Assembly: GCF_900113965.1 (NCBI RefSeq)
Contig: NZ_FORI01000013.1
Coordinates: 1-60,114, forward strand
Length of the DNA stretch: 60,114 nt
Reading direction: 5' to 3'
Origin: Treponema bryantii
GTDB lineage: Bacteria > Spirochaetota > Spirochaetia > Treponematales > Treponemataceae
Position 1 is the stretch's first letter. Each line of letters opens with the position of its first letter. Under the pieces are notes generated by a model, which saw nothing but the letters and a program-made list of their open reading frames with translations, did no database searches and was not told the DNA's origin. The translations under genes were made by a program, and so were the position numbers. Positions 41,909 to 50,830 of this stretch are shown in pieces.

Positions 41909-41938
41909 TTGACTTAGTAGGTAATACTGTGGTATATA
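41909..41938 (+). promoter_or_regulatory. Binding-protein gene promoter with inverted GTATTACCTA operator
   Basis: TTGACT (41909-41914) and TATATA (41933-41938) are 18 bp apart. TAGGTAATAC (41918-41927), the reverse complement of the repeated motif at 37748-37771, fills the spacer. A repressor bound there would block the promoter. Confidence 0.65.
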
Positions 41939-41970
41939 TAAGGCATCTTGAAACTTTAAAGAGGTGACTT

Positions 41971-42801
41971 ATGAAAAAATCATTCAAAACAATTATAGCG
42001 CTGAGTCTTATCGCTCTGACTTCCGTTTCGGCTTTTGCTAAGAGCAAGGCTAAGTACCGCACTGTAGAACAGATTAAAAAAAGCGGAACTATTAAGATTG
42101 CTGTTTTCAGTGACAAAAAGCCATTCGGCTATGTTGATGAGTACGGTAAGTATCAGGGCTACGATGTTTACTTTGGAAACCGCATTGCTAAGGATCTTGG
42201 TGTAAAGGTTAAGTATGTTCCTGTTGAAGCAGCTGCCCGCGTTGAAGTTCTTGAAACTGGTAAAGTTGACCTTGTTCTTGCTAACTTCACTGTTACTCCT
42301 GCCCGCGCAGAAAAAGTTGATTTTGCTCTTCCATATATGAAGTGTGCTCTCGGTGTAGTTTCTAACGAAAAAGATTTGATTACAAAGCCAGAAGATTTGA
42401 ATGGCAAAACTTTGATTGTTTCAAAGGGAACAACTGCTGAAACATATTTTACAGAAAATTATCCTAAGGTAAATCTTTTGAAGTTTGATCAGTATTCAGA
42501 AGCTTACAATGCTTTGCTTGATGGTCGTGGAGTTGGTCTTTCAACAGATAATACAGAAGTTCTTGCATGGGCTATTGAAAACCCTGGATTCTCAGTTGGT
42601 ATTGAATCTCTTGGTTCTCTTGATACAATCGCTCCTGCTGTAACAAAGGGTAATGAATCACTTTTGAACTGGATTAATGATGAGATTAAATCTCTCGCTG
42701 CAGAGCAGTTCTTCCACGCAGATTATGAAGCAACTCTCCGCACTGTTTATGGTCCAAAATCAGATGCTGACTCTCTCGTAGTAGAGGGTGGAAAGCTCTA
42801 A
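41971..42801 (+). CDS. Polar amino acid ABC transporter substrate-binding protein
   Basis: This 276-residue protein has a type I signal peptide (MKKSFKTIIALSLIALTSVSAFA, cleavage after AFA near 23). The family-3 binding-protein fold shows as IKIAVFSDKKPFGYVDEYGKYQGYDVYFGNRIAKDLGV, LVLANFTVTPARAEKVDFALPYMK near residue 100 and LSTDNTEVLAWA near 190. FTVTPARAEKVDF is usual for the PEB1a/CjaA (aspartate, glutamate or cysteine) subgroup. It is the presumed partner of the permeases and ATPase at 37.8-40.0 kb. AAAGAGGTGACTT is the ribosome site. Confidence 0.9.
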   Translation: MKKSFKTIIALSLIALTSVSAFAKSKAKYRTVEQIKKSGTIKIAVFSDKKPFGYVDEYGKYQGYDVYFGNRIAKDLGVKVKYVPVEAAARVEVLETGKVDLVLANFTVTPARAEKVDFALPYMKCALGVVSNEKDLITKPEDLNGKTLIVSKGTTAETYFTENYPKVNLLKFDQYSEAYNALLDGRGVGLSTDNTEVLAWAIENPGFSVGIESLGSLDTIAPAVTKGNESLLNWINDEIKSLAAEQFFHADYEATLRTVYGPKSDADSLVVEGGKL

Positions 42802-42843
42802 TATCAGATAAATAATTAAAAAAGAAATAATGCTCCTATAAGA

Positions 42844-42883
42844 AGAGCCGCCCGAACAAAACGTTCCGGCGGCTCTTTTTTTA
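42844..42883. terminator. Bidirectional terminator between the binding-protein gene and trpA
   Basis: AGAGCCGCCCGAAC pairs with GTTCCGGCGGCTCT (one mismatch), with T's on the plus side and A-rich sequence on the other. The two genes converge on it. Confidence 0.85.
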
Positions 42884-43633
42884 TATAGATGTCAGTTCCT
42901 CTGCCTTTGCACGGACTGCTTTGTAAAGGGCATCGGGATTATTTTGATTTTCAGTAATAATCCTTACAAAAACAGATCCTGCAACTACTGCTTCAACTTC
43001 AGAAGCAAGTGCTTTCGATTGTTCTCCCTTCGAAATACCAAATCCTCCGTAAATCTTACTGCCGCCGGCGGCAACAGCTGATAAAAAGTGTTTTGTATTA
43101 TCATCTATCTTAGTATCAGTTCCAGTGATTCCAGTTCTAAGTGCTGCATAGATGTACGGGAAGCCTGCATGTGCAAGTTTGCTTAATCTTTCAGCTGCCA
43201 TACTTGGCGCAGCCACCGGAATATTTTCCATTCCATTAGCTCGGCAAGCTGCGGTAAGACCTTCATCATAGTCAAAAGGAAGGTCTGGAATTATCATGCC
43301 TTTGACTCCAGCGGCAGCAGCACGCTCGCAGAAGTTCTCTACACCCGGCGTATACACAAGAGAGCCATAACTCATCAGGTAGATTTTTACCTGAGGAAAC
43401 TCTTTGTGTAATCGCGCAATAAAGGCCAGTCCGTCTGCTGTGCGGAAGCCTCGCTTTAAGACTTCGGTACACGCGCCCTGAATTGCCGGGCCATCTGCAC
43501 TTGGGTCAGAAAATGGCAGCTGAATCTCGAGTATATCAGCACCGCCGTCCACGAGGGCTCGTGCCGCGGTAAATGAAAGTTCTTCGGTAGGGTAGCCGGC
43601 AACAAGGTGGCTCATCAATTTTATTTTGCTCAT
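42881..43633 (-). CDS. trpA: Tryptophan synthase alpha subunit
   Basis: This 250-residue TIM barrel has DILEIQLPFSDPSADGPAIQ near residue 35 (catalytic Glu, then Asp), YLMSYGSLVYTPGVENFCERAAAAGVKGMIIPDLPFDYDEG near 105-145 and IYGGFGISKGEQ near 198. It cleaves indole-3-glycerol phosphate to indole, which is channelled to TrpB. It overlaps the trpB stop by 4 bp. Last gene of the trpCF-trpB-trpA unit, ending at the bidirectional terminator. Confidence 0.95.
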   Translation of the reverse strand: MSKIKLMSHLVAGYPTEELSFTAARALVDGGADILEIQLPFSDPSADGPAIQGACTEVLKRGFRTADGLAFIARLHKEFPQVKIYLMSYGSLVYTPGVENFCERAAAAGVKGMIIPDLPFDYDEGLTAACRANGMENIPVAAPSMAAERLSKLAHAGFPYIYAALRTGITGTDTKIDDNTKHFLSAVAAGGSKIYGGFGISKGEQSKALASEVEAVVAGSVFVRIITENQNNPDALYKAVRAKAEELTSI

Positions 43634-44904
43634 TTTGATTCTCCCATAATCTTTGCGTCATGAATATCTTTATCAGATTCCAGTCTCTCAATTTCCGCAT
43701 GAAGGAAAGAAAGCCATTCTTCGCGACGGAAAACCGGGCAGGTAATAAATACATCCTTATCTCCACGGCCACTCATGTTTACGATGATGGCTTTATCTTT
43801 TGGCAGAGTTGGAGCAAGCTTAATCGCTTCGGCTCCTGCGTGTGCACTCTCCATTGCAAAAAGAACGCCTTCGTTTCGCGCAAAAAACTTTACTGCGTTC
43901 AATGCTTCCTCGTCGCGCGCGTAAGTGAACTCCACGCGGCCTTTTCGTCCAAGAGCTGCAAGCTGAGGTCCAATTCCGCAGTAGTCCAGGCCCGCAGAAA
44001 TTGAGCGGGTCGGCAAAGCCTGTCCGTCTTCATCAAGCAAAAAGCGGGATTTATAACCATGCATGATTCCGTCGCGGGCCGCCTCTCCAGACATACGAAC
44101 TGCGTTCTCTCCGATTCCAGGTCCAATACCGCCAGCTTCCACTCCAATCAGACGAGGAGACTCATCTTCAATAAATGGAGCAAAGAATCCTATTGAGTTT
44201 GAGCCGCCGCCAACACAGGCAATCATTGCAGCTACATCGAGTTTACGTTTTGCGGCTTCACGCTTAACTTCACGGCCAATTACACTCTGGAACTCGCGTA
44301 CCATATCCGGGAACGGAGCAGGGCCAAGAGCACTTCCAAGAACGTAATGTGTTGTATCAGGATTTGCGGCCCAGTCGCGCATTGCTTCGTTTACTGCATC
44401 CTTAAGAGTGCGGCTTCCGCTTGTTACTGCGTGAACCTTGGCACCGTATAATTCCATTGCGGCAACGTTTGGCTGCTGACGGCGAACATCAACCTCGCCC
44501 ATATATACAGTACAATCAAGGCCAAGTTTTGCGCAGGCAGCTGCAGTTGCAACACCGTGCTGTCCGGCTCCTGTCTCTGCAATAATTCTTTTCTTACCCA
44601 TGCGCTTTGCAAGCAGACACTGACCAATAGCATTATTGATTTTATGTGCACCTGTATTTGCAAGACCTTCGAGTTTTATATAAATCTGAGCGCCACCTAG
44701 AAGTCGTGTTGCAGTCTCTGCAAAAAGCAGCGGAGTTTCACGACCAATATAATCGCGCTGAATTGTTTCTAATTCATAGATGAAGTCTGGATCAACCATT
44801 GCTTCCTTAAAAGCAACCTCCAGTTCATCAAGCGGGCGGCGCAGAACTTCTGCAACATATTTTCCGCCAAAGCTATCAAAAAATCCTTTATTTGATTGTG
44901 TCAT
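43630..44904 (-). CDS. trpB: Tryptophan synthase beta subunit
   Basis: This 424-residue PLP enzyme has FGGKYVAEVLRRPLDELE at the start, GLANTGAHKINNAIGQ near 85 (PLP Lys), ETGAGQHGVATA near 112 and the phosphate-cup GGGSNSIG near 235. It condenses indole with serine. Its C-terminus is a little longer than the usual 397-residue form (ERLESDKDIHDAKIMGESK). It overlaps trpCF by 17 bp. Confidence 0.96.
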   Translation of the reverse strand: MTQSNKGFFDSFGGKYVAEVLRRPLDELEVAFKEAMVDPDFIYELETIQRDYIGRETPLLFAETATRLLGGAQIYIKLEGLANTGAHKINNAIGQCLLAKRMGKKRIIAETGAGQHGVATAAACAKLGLDCTVYMGEVDVRRQQPNVAAMELYGAKVHAVTSGSRTLKDAVNEAMRDWAANPDTTHYVLGSALGPAPFPDMVREFQSVIGREVKREAAKRKLDVAAMIACVGGGSNSIGFFAPFIEDESPRLIGVEAGGIGPGIGENAVRMSGEAARDGIMHGYKSRFLLDEDGQALPTRSISAGLDYCGIGPQLAALGRKGRVEFTYARDEEALNAVKFFARNEGVLFAMESAHAGAEAIKLAPTLPKDKAIIVNMSGRGDKDVFITCPVFRREEWLSFLHAEIERLESDKDIHDAKIMGESK

Positions 44905-46390
44905 TTTTTATCTCCATTATCTTTTTAATTTTTTCATGATTCTTAATTCCAACAACGTCGTCTTCAACACCGCTCGAAACATCAATGAGTTCCGGTTGGA
45001 AATGCTCAACGAGTTCTAAAGCGTTTTCCGGGGTAACTCCACCTGCAAGCCAGAGCTTATGATTTGTGTCGTAGCTCTGTGATTTTGAATCCTGCAGAAA
45101 GCGAGGTTCTCCCATAAGGAAAAGTTTTTCTGCTGCCTGTTCCAGCGGCCCATTCTTTTCTATGATTGCGAAGTAGTGGGGCAGAGAAAGAAAATGCTCC
45201 GGCACTTTGCTATATTCAATTCCATGCAGCTGAATGCAGTCAAGAATTCCCTGTTCTACATAAGAGGCTGCAGCTTCTGCCGCAGGTGAATTGATATCGG
45301 TAATTACAGCAACTTTTTTTGCATGAACAATTTTCAGTACAGGTTTAATAGCTTCAAACTTTTCTCCGCAGACATTTCGCCCAAAGCCAGAGGCAAAAAT
45401 AAATCCAACAAAATCAGCACCAAGGGAGTCGGCATAGAGCACATCTTCGGCGCGGGTGAGTCCGCAGATTTTGATGAGAGGCCGCTCCCTTCGACTCCGC
45501 TCAGGGGACGACGAAAGTGTATTCCAGAATTCTGAGTTTTTAGTTGTTTCAGAATTTACAAAAGACTTCACAAGTTCCTCTCGCAATTCTGGCGCCTTCG
45601 CAGCAGCCTCTCCCAAAAGCATTCCGGTAAAGCCAAAACTTCCAGCAAAGCGAGCAGCCTGCGGAGTTCTGATTCCGCTTTCAAAAACAACCCGGGCATC
45701 ATCTCCAAGCACTCCGCGAATCTTGCCAAGCAAAGCACACGGCTTGAGCAGATCAATTTTAAACGTTGCGAGGTCCCTCGAATTTACTCCGCAGACAATA
45801 AATTTGCTGTCCACGGCGGCGGCCACAGCGGCAAGTTTTTCCAGATCCGCCTCACTACGCACTTCGACCAGACAAGTCATCCCATATCCCGCCGCCGCCT
45901 TCGCCATCTCTACAATCACCGCTTCTTCAAGAATGCGCGCAATCAAAAGAATTGCGTCAGCACCGGCGCGGTAAGAAATATCAACTTCATCAGCACTTAA
46001 AAGAAAATCTTTTCGAAGAACAGCGGGCATCACGCAAAGGCTTTCAGATTTCGAAGAAACCGCCGCCCCCGCAGCATACTCATCTACGGCCCTGCAAACA
46101 TTCATCAAATCTTCAAGTGTCCCTTTAAAATAATTCCCCTCAGTCAGACAGCTGATTGCTCTAGCTCCCGCCGCAGCATAAGACCGTGCTGTCTCCGCCG
46201 CATCCAGATTTGGCGCAATATCTCCCTTACTTGGAGAAGCACGTTTTACTTCGAGAATCACTCCCTTTTCTGCAAGGAAGGGATGTACCGGACGACATCG
46301 CTTTTCTGGAATCTCAAATCCAAAAGCAAGCCCAAGCCTTTCAATATCAGCTTTTCTTTTTTCTACTATTGTTGTAAGAATGTCTGCCAT
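44888..46390 (-). CDS. trpCF: Fused indole-3-glycerol phosphate synthase / PRA isomerase (TrpC-TrpF)
   Basis: The 500-residue bifunctional enzyme has a TrpC barrel at about 1-275 (GVILEVKRASPSKGDI near 48, RKDFLLSADEVDISYRAGADAILLIARIL near 125) and a TrpF barrel at about 305-490 (LIKICGLTRAEDVLYADSLGADFVGFIF, WLAGGVTPEN). Between them, SSSPERSRRERP is encoded by a dispersed intergenic-type repeat (45484-45512), read in frame. MxDIL...KKAD at the N-terminus is normal. First gene of its unit, with two operator-like palindromes 20-65 bp upstream. AGGA lies 6 nt before ATG. Confidence 0.93.
   Translation of the reverse strand: MADILTTIVEKRKADIERLGLAFGFEIPEKRCRPVHPFLAEKGVILEVKRASPSKGDIAPNLDAAETARSYAAAGARAISCLTEGNYFKGTLEDLMNVCRAVDEYAAGAAVSSKSESLCVMPAVLRKDFLLSADEVDISYRAGADAILLIARILEEAVIVEMAKAAAGYGMTCLVEVRSEADLEKLAAVAAAVDSKFIVCGVNSRDLATFKIDLLKPCALLGKIRGVLGDDARVVFESGIRTPQAARFAGSFGFTGMLLGEAAAKAPELREELVKSFVNSETTKNSEFWNTLSSSPERSRRERPLIKICGLTRAEDVLYADSLGADFVGFIFASGFGRNVCGEKFEAIKPVLKIVHAKKVAVITDINSPAAEAAASYVEQGILDCIQLHGIEYSKVPEHFLSLPHYFAIIEKNGPLEQAAEKLFLMGEPRFLQDSKSQSYDTNHKLWLAGGVTPENALELVEHFQPELIDVSSGVEDDVVGIKNHEKIKKIMEIKNDTIK
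45484..45512. repeat. Dispersed repeat in the TrpC-TrpF linker
   Basis: The plus strand reads CTCCCTTCGACTCCGCTCAG then GGGACGACG, a common short intergenic repeat type, here in frame between two enzyme domains. Confidence 0.6.
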
Positions 46391-46409
46391 AAGCTGTCCT
46401 TTTTAATTA

Positions 46410-46456
46410 TGTTACTACAAATAGTAACATAAAATAATGTTTCTGTAAATAGTAAC
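46410..46456 (-). promoter_or_regulatory. Tryptophan operator pair upstream of trpCF
   Basis: GTTACTACAAATAGTAAC (46411-46428) is a palindrome with only the centre unmatched; GTTTCTGTAAATAGTAAC (46439-46456) is a second, weaker copy 28 bp away. The same 18-bp motif occurs three times before trpE, so one repressor probably controls both units. I do not recognise it as the enteric TrpR box. Confidence 0.75.
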
Positions 46457-46576
46457 ACAACAACAAAAATAATAATTTCATGTTATAAATTTATTTCGCA
46501 TCTTCATCCTTGTTTGCAATGAATTTCTTTTTTCCTTATAATAAAATTAAGTAAAATGTTTCATAGAGAGGATATT

Positions 46577-47521
46577 ATGAAAAAAACTAATCTTAGAGCT
46601 ATACTCGGCGCATTCATTCTTGCCCTTGTATTGACTTCGTGTGCATCAACCCCTAAAAAGGCTCCTGCAACTCTTACAAAAACAGAGAGCCGTGCTTTCT
46701 GGCGTATCGATGGAACTGATAAAAACGGAAATCCAAGTACAGTTTATATTCAGGGTACCTTCCACCTTGGTGATGAAAGAATCTTCCCTCTTTCAGAAGA
46801 AGTTCAGCAGGCCTTTGTAAACTCAGACCGCTATGCTGGTGAAATTTCTACTCAGGGCTATGCAGATCTCGCTCAGCTTGGACCAGTTCTCAATGCTCCA
46901 AACAAAGACGGAAAACTTGTAACTGATCATCTTACAGAAGAAGAAAAAGCTTTTGTTCAGATGGCTTTTGGTGAAAATCTTTCAATTGTTGATCCGCTTG
47001 AACCATGGCAGATTAAAACCGGCCTCAGTGTTCTGATTTATACAAACACAGGACTCAGCGCAGAATACGGTCTTGATAACAGCTTTATTGCAACTCTTTC
47101 TCAGATGGGCCGCGAGTGGGACGGACTTGATGAACTTCAGGTTCAACTTGATATCATCACTTATGGTGATTATGATACTCAGATTAAAATGCTCAAAGAT
47201 ATCATTAAAGTTTTCACAGATGAAGCAGAAGCTGAAAAACTCACAGAGTCAACAGTTGGTCTTTATGAAAGCTATGTAAATGATGATATGAAAGAAATGG
47301 AAAGACTTTTGATTATGTCTGATGAAGATGAAGAAGCTTCAGACAAACTTTATGTTGATTATCACAACATGGTTTTCCGTGACAGAAATAAGGAATGGGC
47401 ACAGGATATTACAAACTATCTTAATGAAGGTGGAACAACCTTTATCTTTGCTGGTTGTGGTCACTGGCTCGGCCCAGATTCAACCTTCAAATTCTTAAAG
47501 AAGATGAAGACAATCAAATAA
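46577..47521 (+). CDS. TraB/GumN-family lipoprotein
   Basis: The 314-residue protein has a lipoprotein signal (MKKTNLRAILGAFILALVLTSCAST, lipobox LTSC). The TraB/GumN pattern is present: VYIQGTFHLGDERIFPL (GTxH motif near residue 65), LEPWQIKTGLSVLIY and AEYGLDNSFIATLSQMGREWDGLDELQVQLD near 150-185, and FIFAGCGHWLGPDSTFKFLKKM at the end (GxGH). Such proteins are putative metal-dependent proteases (TIKI-like). GAGAGGATATT sets ATG 46577. It lies opposite in strand between the two trp units. Confidence 0.85.
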   Translation: MKKTNLRAILGAFILALVLTSCASTPKKAPATLTKTESRAFWRIDGTDKNGNPSTVYIQGTFHLGDERIFPLSEEVQQAFVNSDRYAGEISTQGYADLAQLGPVLNAPNKDGKLVTDHLTEEEKAFVQMAFGENLSIVDPLEPWQIKTGLSVLIYTNTGLSAEYGLDNSFIATLSQMGREWDGLDELQVQLDIITYGDYDTQIKMLKDIIKVFTDEAEAEKLTESTVGLYESYVNDDMKEMERLLIMSDEDEEASDKLYVDYHNMVFRDRNKEWAQDITNYLNEGGTTFIFAGCGHWLGPDSTFKFLKKMKTIK

Positions 47522-47552
47522 ACGAACGATAGTTAGTTGAAGATTGCTAAAT

Positions 47553-47600
47553 AAAAAGGCTGGAGTAAAATCAGATTCTGAAAATACTCCAGCCTTTTTT
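47553..47600. terminator. Bidirectional terminator between the GumN-like gene and trpGD
   Basis: AAAAAGGCTGGAGTA pairs with TACTCCAGCCTTTTT with a 17-nt loop. Works in both directions for convergent genes. Confidence 0.88.
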
Positions 47601-47620
47601 ATGATTGATGTAAAGCCTTA

Positions 47621-49243
47621 TTATGCAGCAGTTTCCTTATTCAACTCTGCGCTAACGTTCTGAATCTCATTGAGCTTTCTGAGAGTTGTTCCGTTAGACA
47701 TTGCGGCAACGGCCATATCATAACCGTCTTTCAGATTTTTTGCCTTTCCGCTCAGGTAAAGTACAGCGCCCGCGTTAAGACCAACAGCAGCTTTAATTGT
47801 TGCGCGTCCTCCGCCGTTCAAAACTTCCATTGCAAGCTGAGCGTTGTCTGCTCCGTTTCCACCTTCAAGTTCATCTGCCTTTGCACCACTGATTCCAAAC
47901 TTAGCAGGATCAATTACATAACGGTATTCTTTTCCATCTTCATTAATCTGGAAAACATCTGTTGGTTCAATAGGAGAGATTTCATCAAAACCATCACGGC
48001 TGTGAATTACCATAACGCGCTTTGCTCCAAGAGCCTTTGCCGCATGTGCATAGTCTTCCATAAGTTCTGCGCTGTAAACTCCAAGAACTTCGTACTCAGC
48101 TCCAGCCGGATTCAAAAGAGGTCCCAGTACATTAAAAATTGTTTTAATTCCAAGCGCCTTACGTACAGGAGCGGCGAATCTCATAGCGGCATGATAAACA
48201 GGAGCCATCAAAAAGCCAAATCCTGTCTGCTGAACAAGGTTTGCTGTTTTTTCAGGTTCTGCCATAATTTTAATTCCAAGATTTTCAAAGAAGTCTGCAG
48301 CACCGCTCTTAGAAGAAACGGCCCTGTTTCCGTGCTTTGCAATTCCCTGTCCGCAGCTTGCTGCCACAATTGCAGAAAGTGAAGAGATGTTAAAGCTTCC
48401 TTTACCGTCTCCACCAGTTCCTACAATTTCTGCAAGACCTGTTCCAGAACTAGGGAAGGCAGTTTTCTTTTTTAAAAGTGCACCGGCACAGCCTGCCATT
48501 TCATCTGCGGTAGGAAGTCCACGGGCAGCCATTGCAGTAAGAATTGCAGCAGTTGCTTTTTCATCCATTGTTCCGTCTGTAAGATTTTCCATAAAGAAAG
48601 AAGCCTGTTCACGGGTCAATGGCTTTTTCTCATCAAGCAGCTGGTGAAGGTAATCTGAAACAGGAAGATTGTCGCGACGGTAATTTAAGAACGCCTTAAA
48701 CAGATCCTGACAAGCCTGGCTTGCAATTGATTCCGGATGAAACTGAACTCCTTCAATAGGCATTGTTTTATGACGCACACCCATAATGTCGCCATCCTTT
48801 GCACGGGCTGTAACTTCAAAGTCTGCAGGTAAAGTTGCTTCATCAATAACTAACGAATGGTAGCGAGTGAACTTAGCACTCTTTCCGATTGTGCGGAAAA
48901 CACCACGTCCATCAAGATCAATGTCTTCTACAATTCCATGCTTAATAAATTTTGCCTGAACAATCTTTGCACCAAATGCTTCTCCAATTGCCTGGTGTCC
49001 AAGACAAATTCCAAGAATAGGAACCTTGCCCGCAAAGTATCTGATTGCTTCAATACTCACACCAGCTCCTGTAGGATTTCCCGGTCCAGGTGAAACAATA
49101 AGATGGCTTGGATTCAAAGCGGCGAGCTGCTCAACTGTAGCTTCGTCGTTTCTCACAACTTTTATTTCTTCGTTAGTTGCACACTCAAGTGCCTGCACAA
49201 CATTAAATGTAAAACTGTCGTAATTGTCGATTACTAAAATCAT
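47621..49243 (-). CDS. trpGD: Fused anthranilate synthase glutaminase / phosphoribosyltransferase (TrpG-TrpD)
   Basis: The 540-residue fusion has a glutaminase domain at about 1-190 (MILVIDNYDSFTFN, GICLGHQAIGEAFG with Cys near 80, VQFHPESI with His-Glu near 170) and a PRT domain at about 200-530 (EIVGTGGDGKGSFNISSLSAIVAA near 278, KHGNRAVSSKSGAADFFENLGI near 307). AAGGAG before ATG 49243 sets the start. A longer in-frame reading to 49336 is translated repeat sequence (VSTGSTT) and is rejected. Confidence 0.94.
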   Translation of the reverse strand: MILVIDNYDSFTFNVVQALECATNEEIKVVRNDEATVEQLAALNPSHLIVSPGPGNPTGAGVSIEAIRYFAGKVPILGICLGHQAIGEAFGAKIVQAKFIKHGIVEDIDLDGRGVFRTIGKSAKFTRYHSLVIDEATLPADFEVTARAKDGDIMGVRHKTMPIEGVQFHPESIASQACQDLFKAFLNYRRDNLPVSDYLHQLLDEKKPLTREQASFFMENLTDGTMDEKATAAILTAMAARGLPTADEMAGCAGALLKKKTAFPSSGTGLAEIVGTGGDGKGSFNISSLSAIVAASCGQGIAKHGNRAVSSKSGAADFFENLGIKIMAEPEKTANLVQQTGFGFLMAPVYHAAMRFAAPVRKALGIKTIFNVLGPLLNPAGAEYEVLGVYSAELMEDYAHAAKALGAKRVMVIHSRDGFDEISPIEPTDVFQINEDGKEYRYVIDPAKFGISGAKADELEGGNGADNAQLAMEVLNGGGRATIKAAVGLNAGAVLYLSGKAKNLKDGYDMAVAAMSNGTTLRKLNEIQNVSAELNKETAA

Positions 49244-49282
49244 ATTCGTTCTCCTTTTATATTTACAGCACTGTCTAGTCCA

Positions 49283-49337
49283 GATTGTCGAGTCAAGCCC
49301 GACAATGACACCGGTGGTTGAGCCTGTCGAAACCACC
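49283..49337. repeat. Two dispersed repeats between trpE and trpGD
   Basis: A hairpin ATTGTCGAGTCAAGCCCGAC / AATGACA part (49284-49308) and a full GGTTGAGCCTGTCGAAACC copy (49313-49337) fill the roughly 100-bp gap between the two genes. Confidence 0.85.
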
Positions 49338-49345
49338 TTTTTAGG

Positions 49346-50803
49346 CTACTTCGTCAAAGTATCTATCAACGCACCAAGCTTCTCGCAGGTTTCGGTGAAC
49401 TCTCGCTCTGGCTCCGAATCGTAAACAATTCCGCCGCCGGCCTGAAGGTTCCAGACATTTCCCTGACGCAGTGCACAGCGGATTGAAATACAGAAGTCCA
49501 GGTCTCCGCTTGGCTGAATATATCCAACTGCTCCGGCATAAAAACGCCGCTTAGTTTTTTCAAGTCCGCTCAAAATCTGCATTGCACTGATTTTTGGTGC
49601 ACCACTGACAGTTCCGGCCGGGAAGGATGCACGAAGCACCTGAATTGGTTTTACACCCTCTCGTACGATACCTTCAGTTGTACTTACCAGATGAATTACA
49701 TGGCTGAAAAGTTCACATTCCATATACTGTGAAACTTCAACACTTCCGCGTTCGCAAACACGGCCTAAGTCGTTACGAGCTAAATCTACCAGCATAAGGT
49801 GTTCAGCCTGCTCCTTAGGATTATTGCGAAGCTCAATCTTAAGCTTTTCATCTTCCGCTTCTGTCTTACCGCGTCGTGTAGTTCCTGCAATCGGATGAAT
49901 TACAGCCTTGCCTTTACGAACGCGTACAAGACTTTCCGGAGAGGCACCTGTAAACTGGAAATCACCAAAATCAATATAAAAAAGATATGGAGAAGGATTT
50001 ACCTTGCGGAGCTTTCCGTACACCGCCAAAGCTTCCGCCTCACACTCAATCTGAACGCGGCGGCTCGGCACGGCCTGAATCAAATCTCCGGCAACGATGT
50101 GCTTTTTGAGGGCCACTACCTTCTGAATGTATTCCGCCTTGCTCGCTTCCATATCAGTGAGCATTTTATACTTAAAGCTCTGGTTTTCTTCTTCTACATA
50201 AGAGAAGTCCATGTCGTTAATGCGTTTAAGGAGCTTTTCCATTGCAGCACCAAGGTCAATCTGATGCTCGTTATAGTTGAGACCAAAAATATGAATCTCT
50301 TCGGTAAAGTGGTCAAAAATTATATAGAGATGGCCGGTAATAAAAAGACTTTCAGGAATCTCAAGTTCATCTTTTTGTTCAAAAAAACGGATATTGTCAC
50401 AGTGCTTTGCAAACTCATAGCTTAGGTAACCGAGTCCCGAAGCCGGCAAAGGAAGTTCACACAATGGACCTTCCGGAAGTACATTCTGACGGGCAACGTA
50501 GAGAAGGGCATCCAGAATATCAGGAGCCTTTTCGCGTCCAAGCGCATCCAGACTCTTTTCGCCTTCCATAACAGCTTCCATATCCAGCGGAGTTTCTGTT
50601 CCGTTTACAATGATGGAGATTTCTTCTCCCTCCTGCTTGATTTTGAACGCTTCTTCTGTCATTAAAATTGAATAGCGTTCCCGTCCTTTAGCAAAGCTGG
50701 CAGATTCCAGAATCGCGGTAGCTCCGATTTTCTTTGCAAGAAGATACGGTGTGTAGCGTGAGTTCGGAATGCACTTATAAATCAGATCCATCCGGTTTTT
50801 CAT
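49346..50803 (-). CDS. trpE: Anthranilate synthase component I
   Basis: The 485-residue protein has LLAKKIGATAILESA near residue 22 (feedback-site region, LLES-type), SYEFAKHCDNIRFF near 150, SPYLFYIDFGDFQFTGASPESLVRV near 272, GTTRRGKTEAEDEKL near 310 and GTVSGAPKISAMQIL near 400, the chorismate-binding signature. It makes anthranilate from chorismate with the TrpG half of TrpGD. GAGAGGTAAAA is the ribosome site. Three operator-like palindromes lie about 30-95 bp upstream; no leader peptide with Trp codons is seen. Confidence 0.95.
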   Translation of the reverse strand: MKNRMDLIYKCIPNSRYTPYLLAKKIGATAILESASFAKGRERYSILMTEEAFKIKQEGEEISIIVNGTETPLDMEAVMEGEKSLDALGREKAPDILDALLYVARQNVLPEGPLCELPLPASGLGYLSYEFAKHCDNIRFFEQKDELEIPESLFITGHLYIIFDHFTEEIHIFGLNYNEHQIDLGAAMEKLLKRINDMDFSYVEEENQSFKYKMLTDMEASKAEYIQKVVALKKHIVAGDLIQAVPSRRVQIECEAEALAVYGKLRKVNPSPYLFYIDFGDFQFTGASPESLVRVRKGKAVIHPIAGTTRRGKTEAEDEKLKIELRNNPKEQAEHLMLVDLARNDLGRVCERGSVEVSQYMECELFSHVIHLVSTTEGIVREGVKPIQVLRASFPAGTVSGAPKISAMQILSGLEKTKRRFYAGAVGYIQPSGDLDFCISIRCALRQGNVWNLQAGGGIVYDSEPEREFTETCEKLGALIDTLTK

Positions 50804-50830
50804 TTTTACCTCTCTATTTTTTTTGAAAAC

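Noticed and set aside
49244-49336. N-terminal extension of TrpGD
   Set aside because: The residues are translated dispersed repeat; AAGGAG marks the start at 49243.
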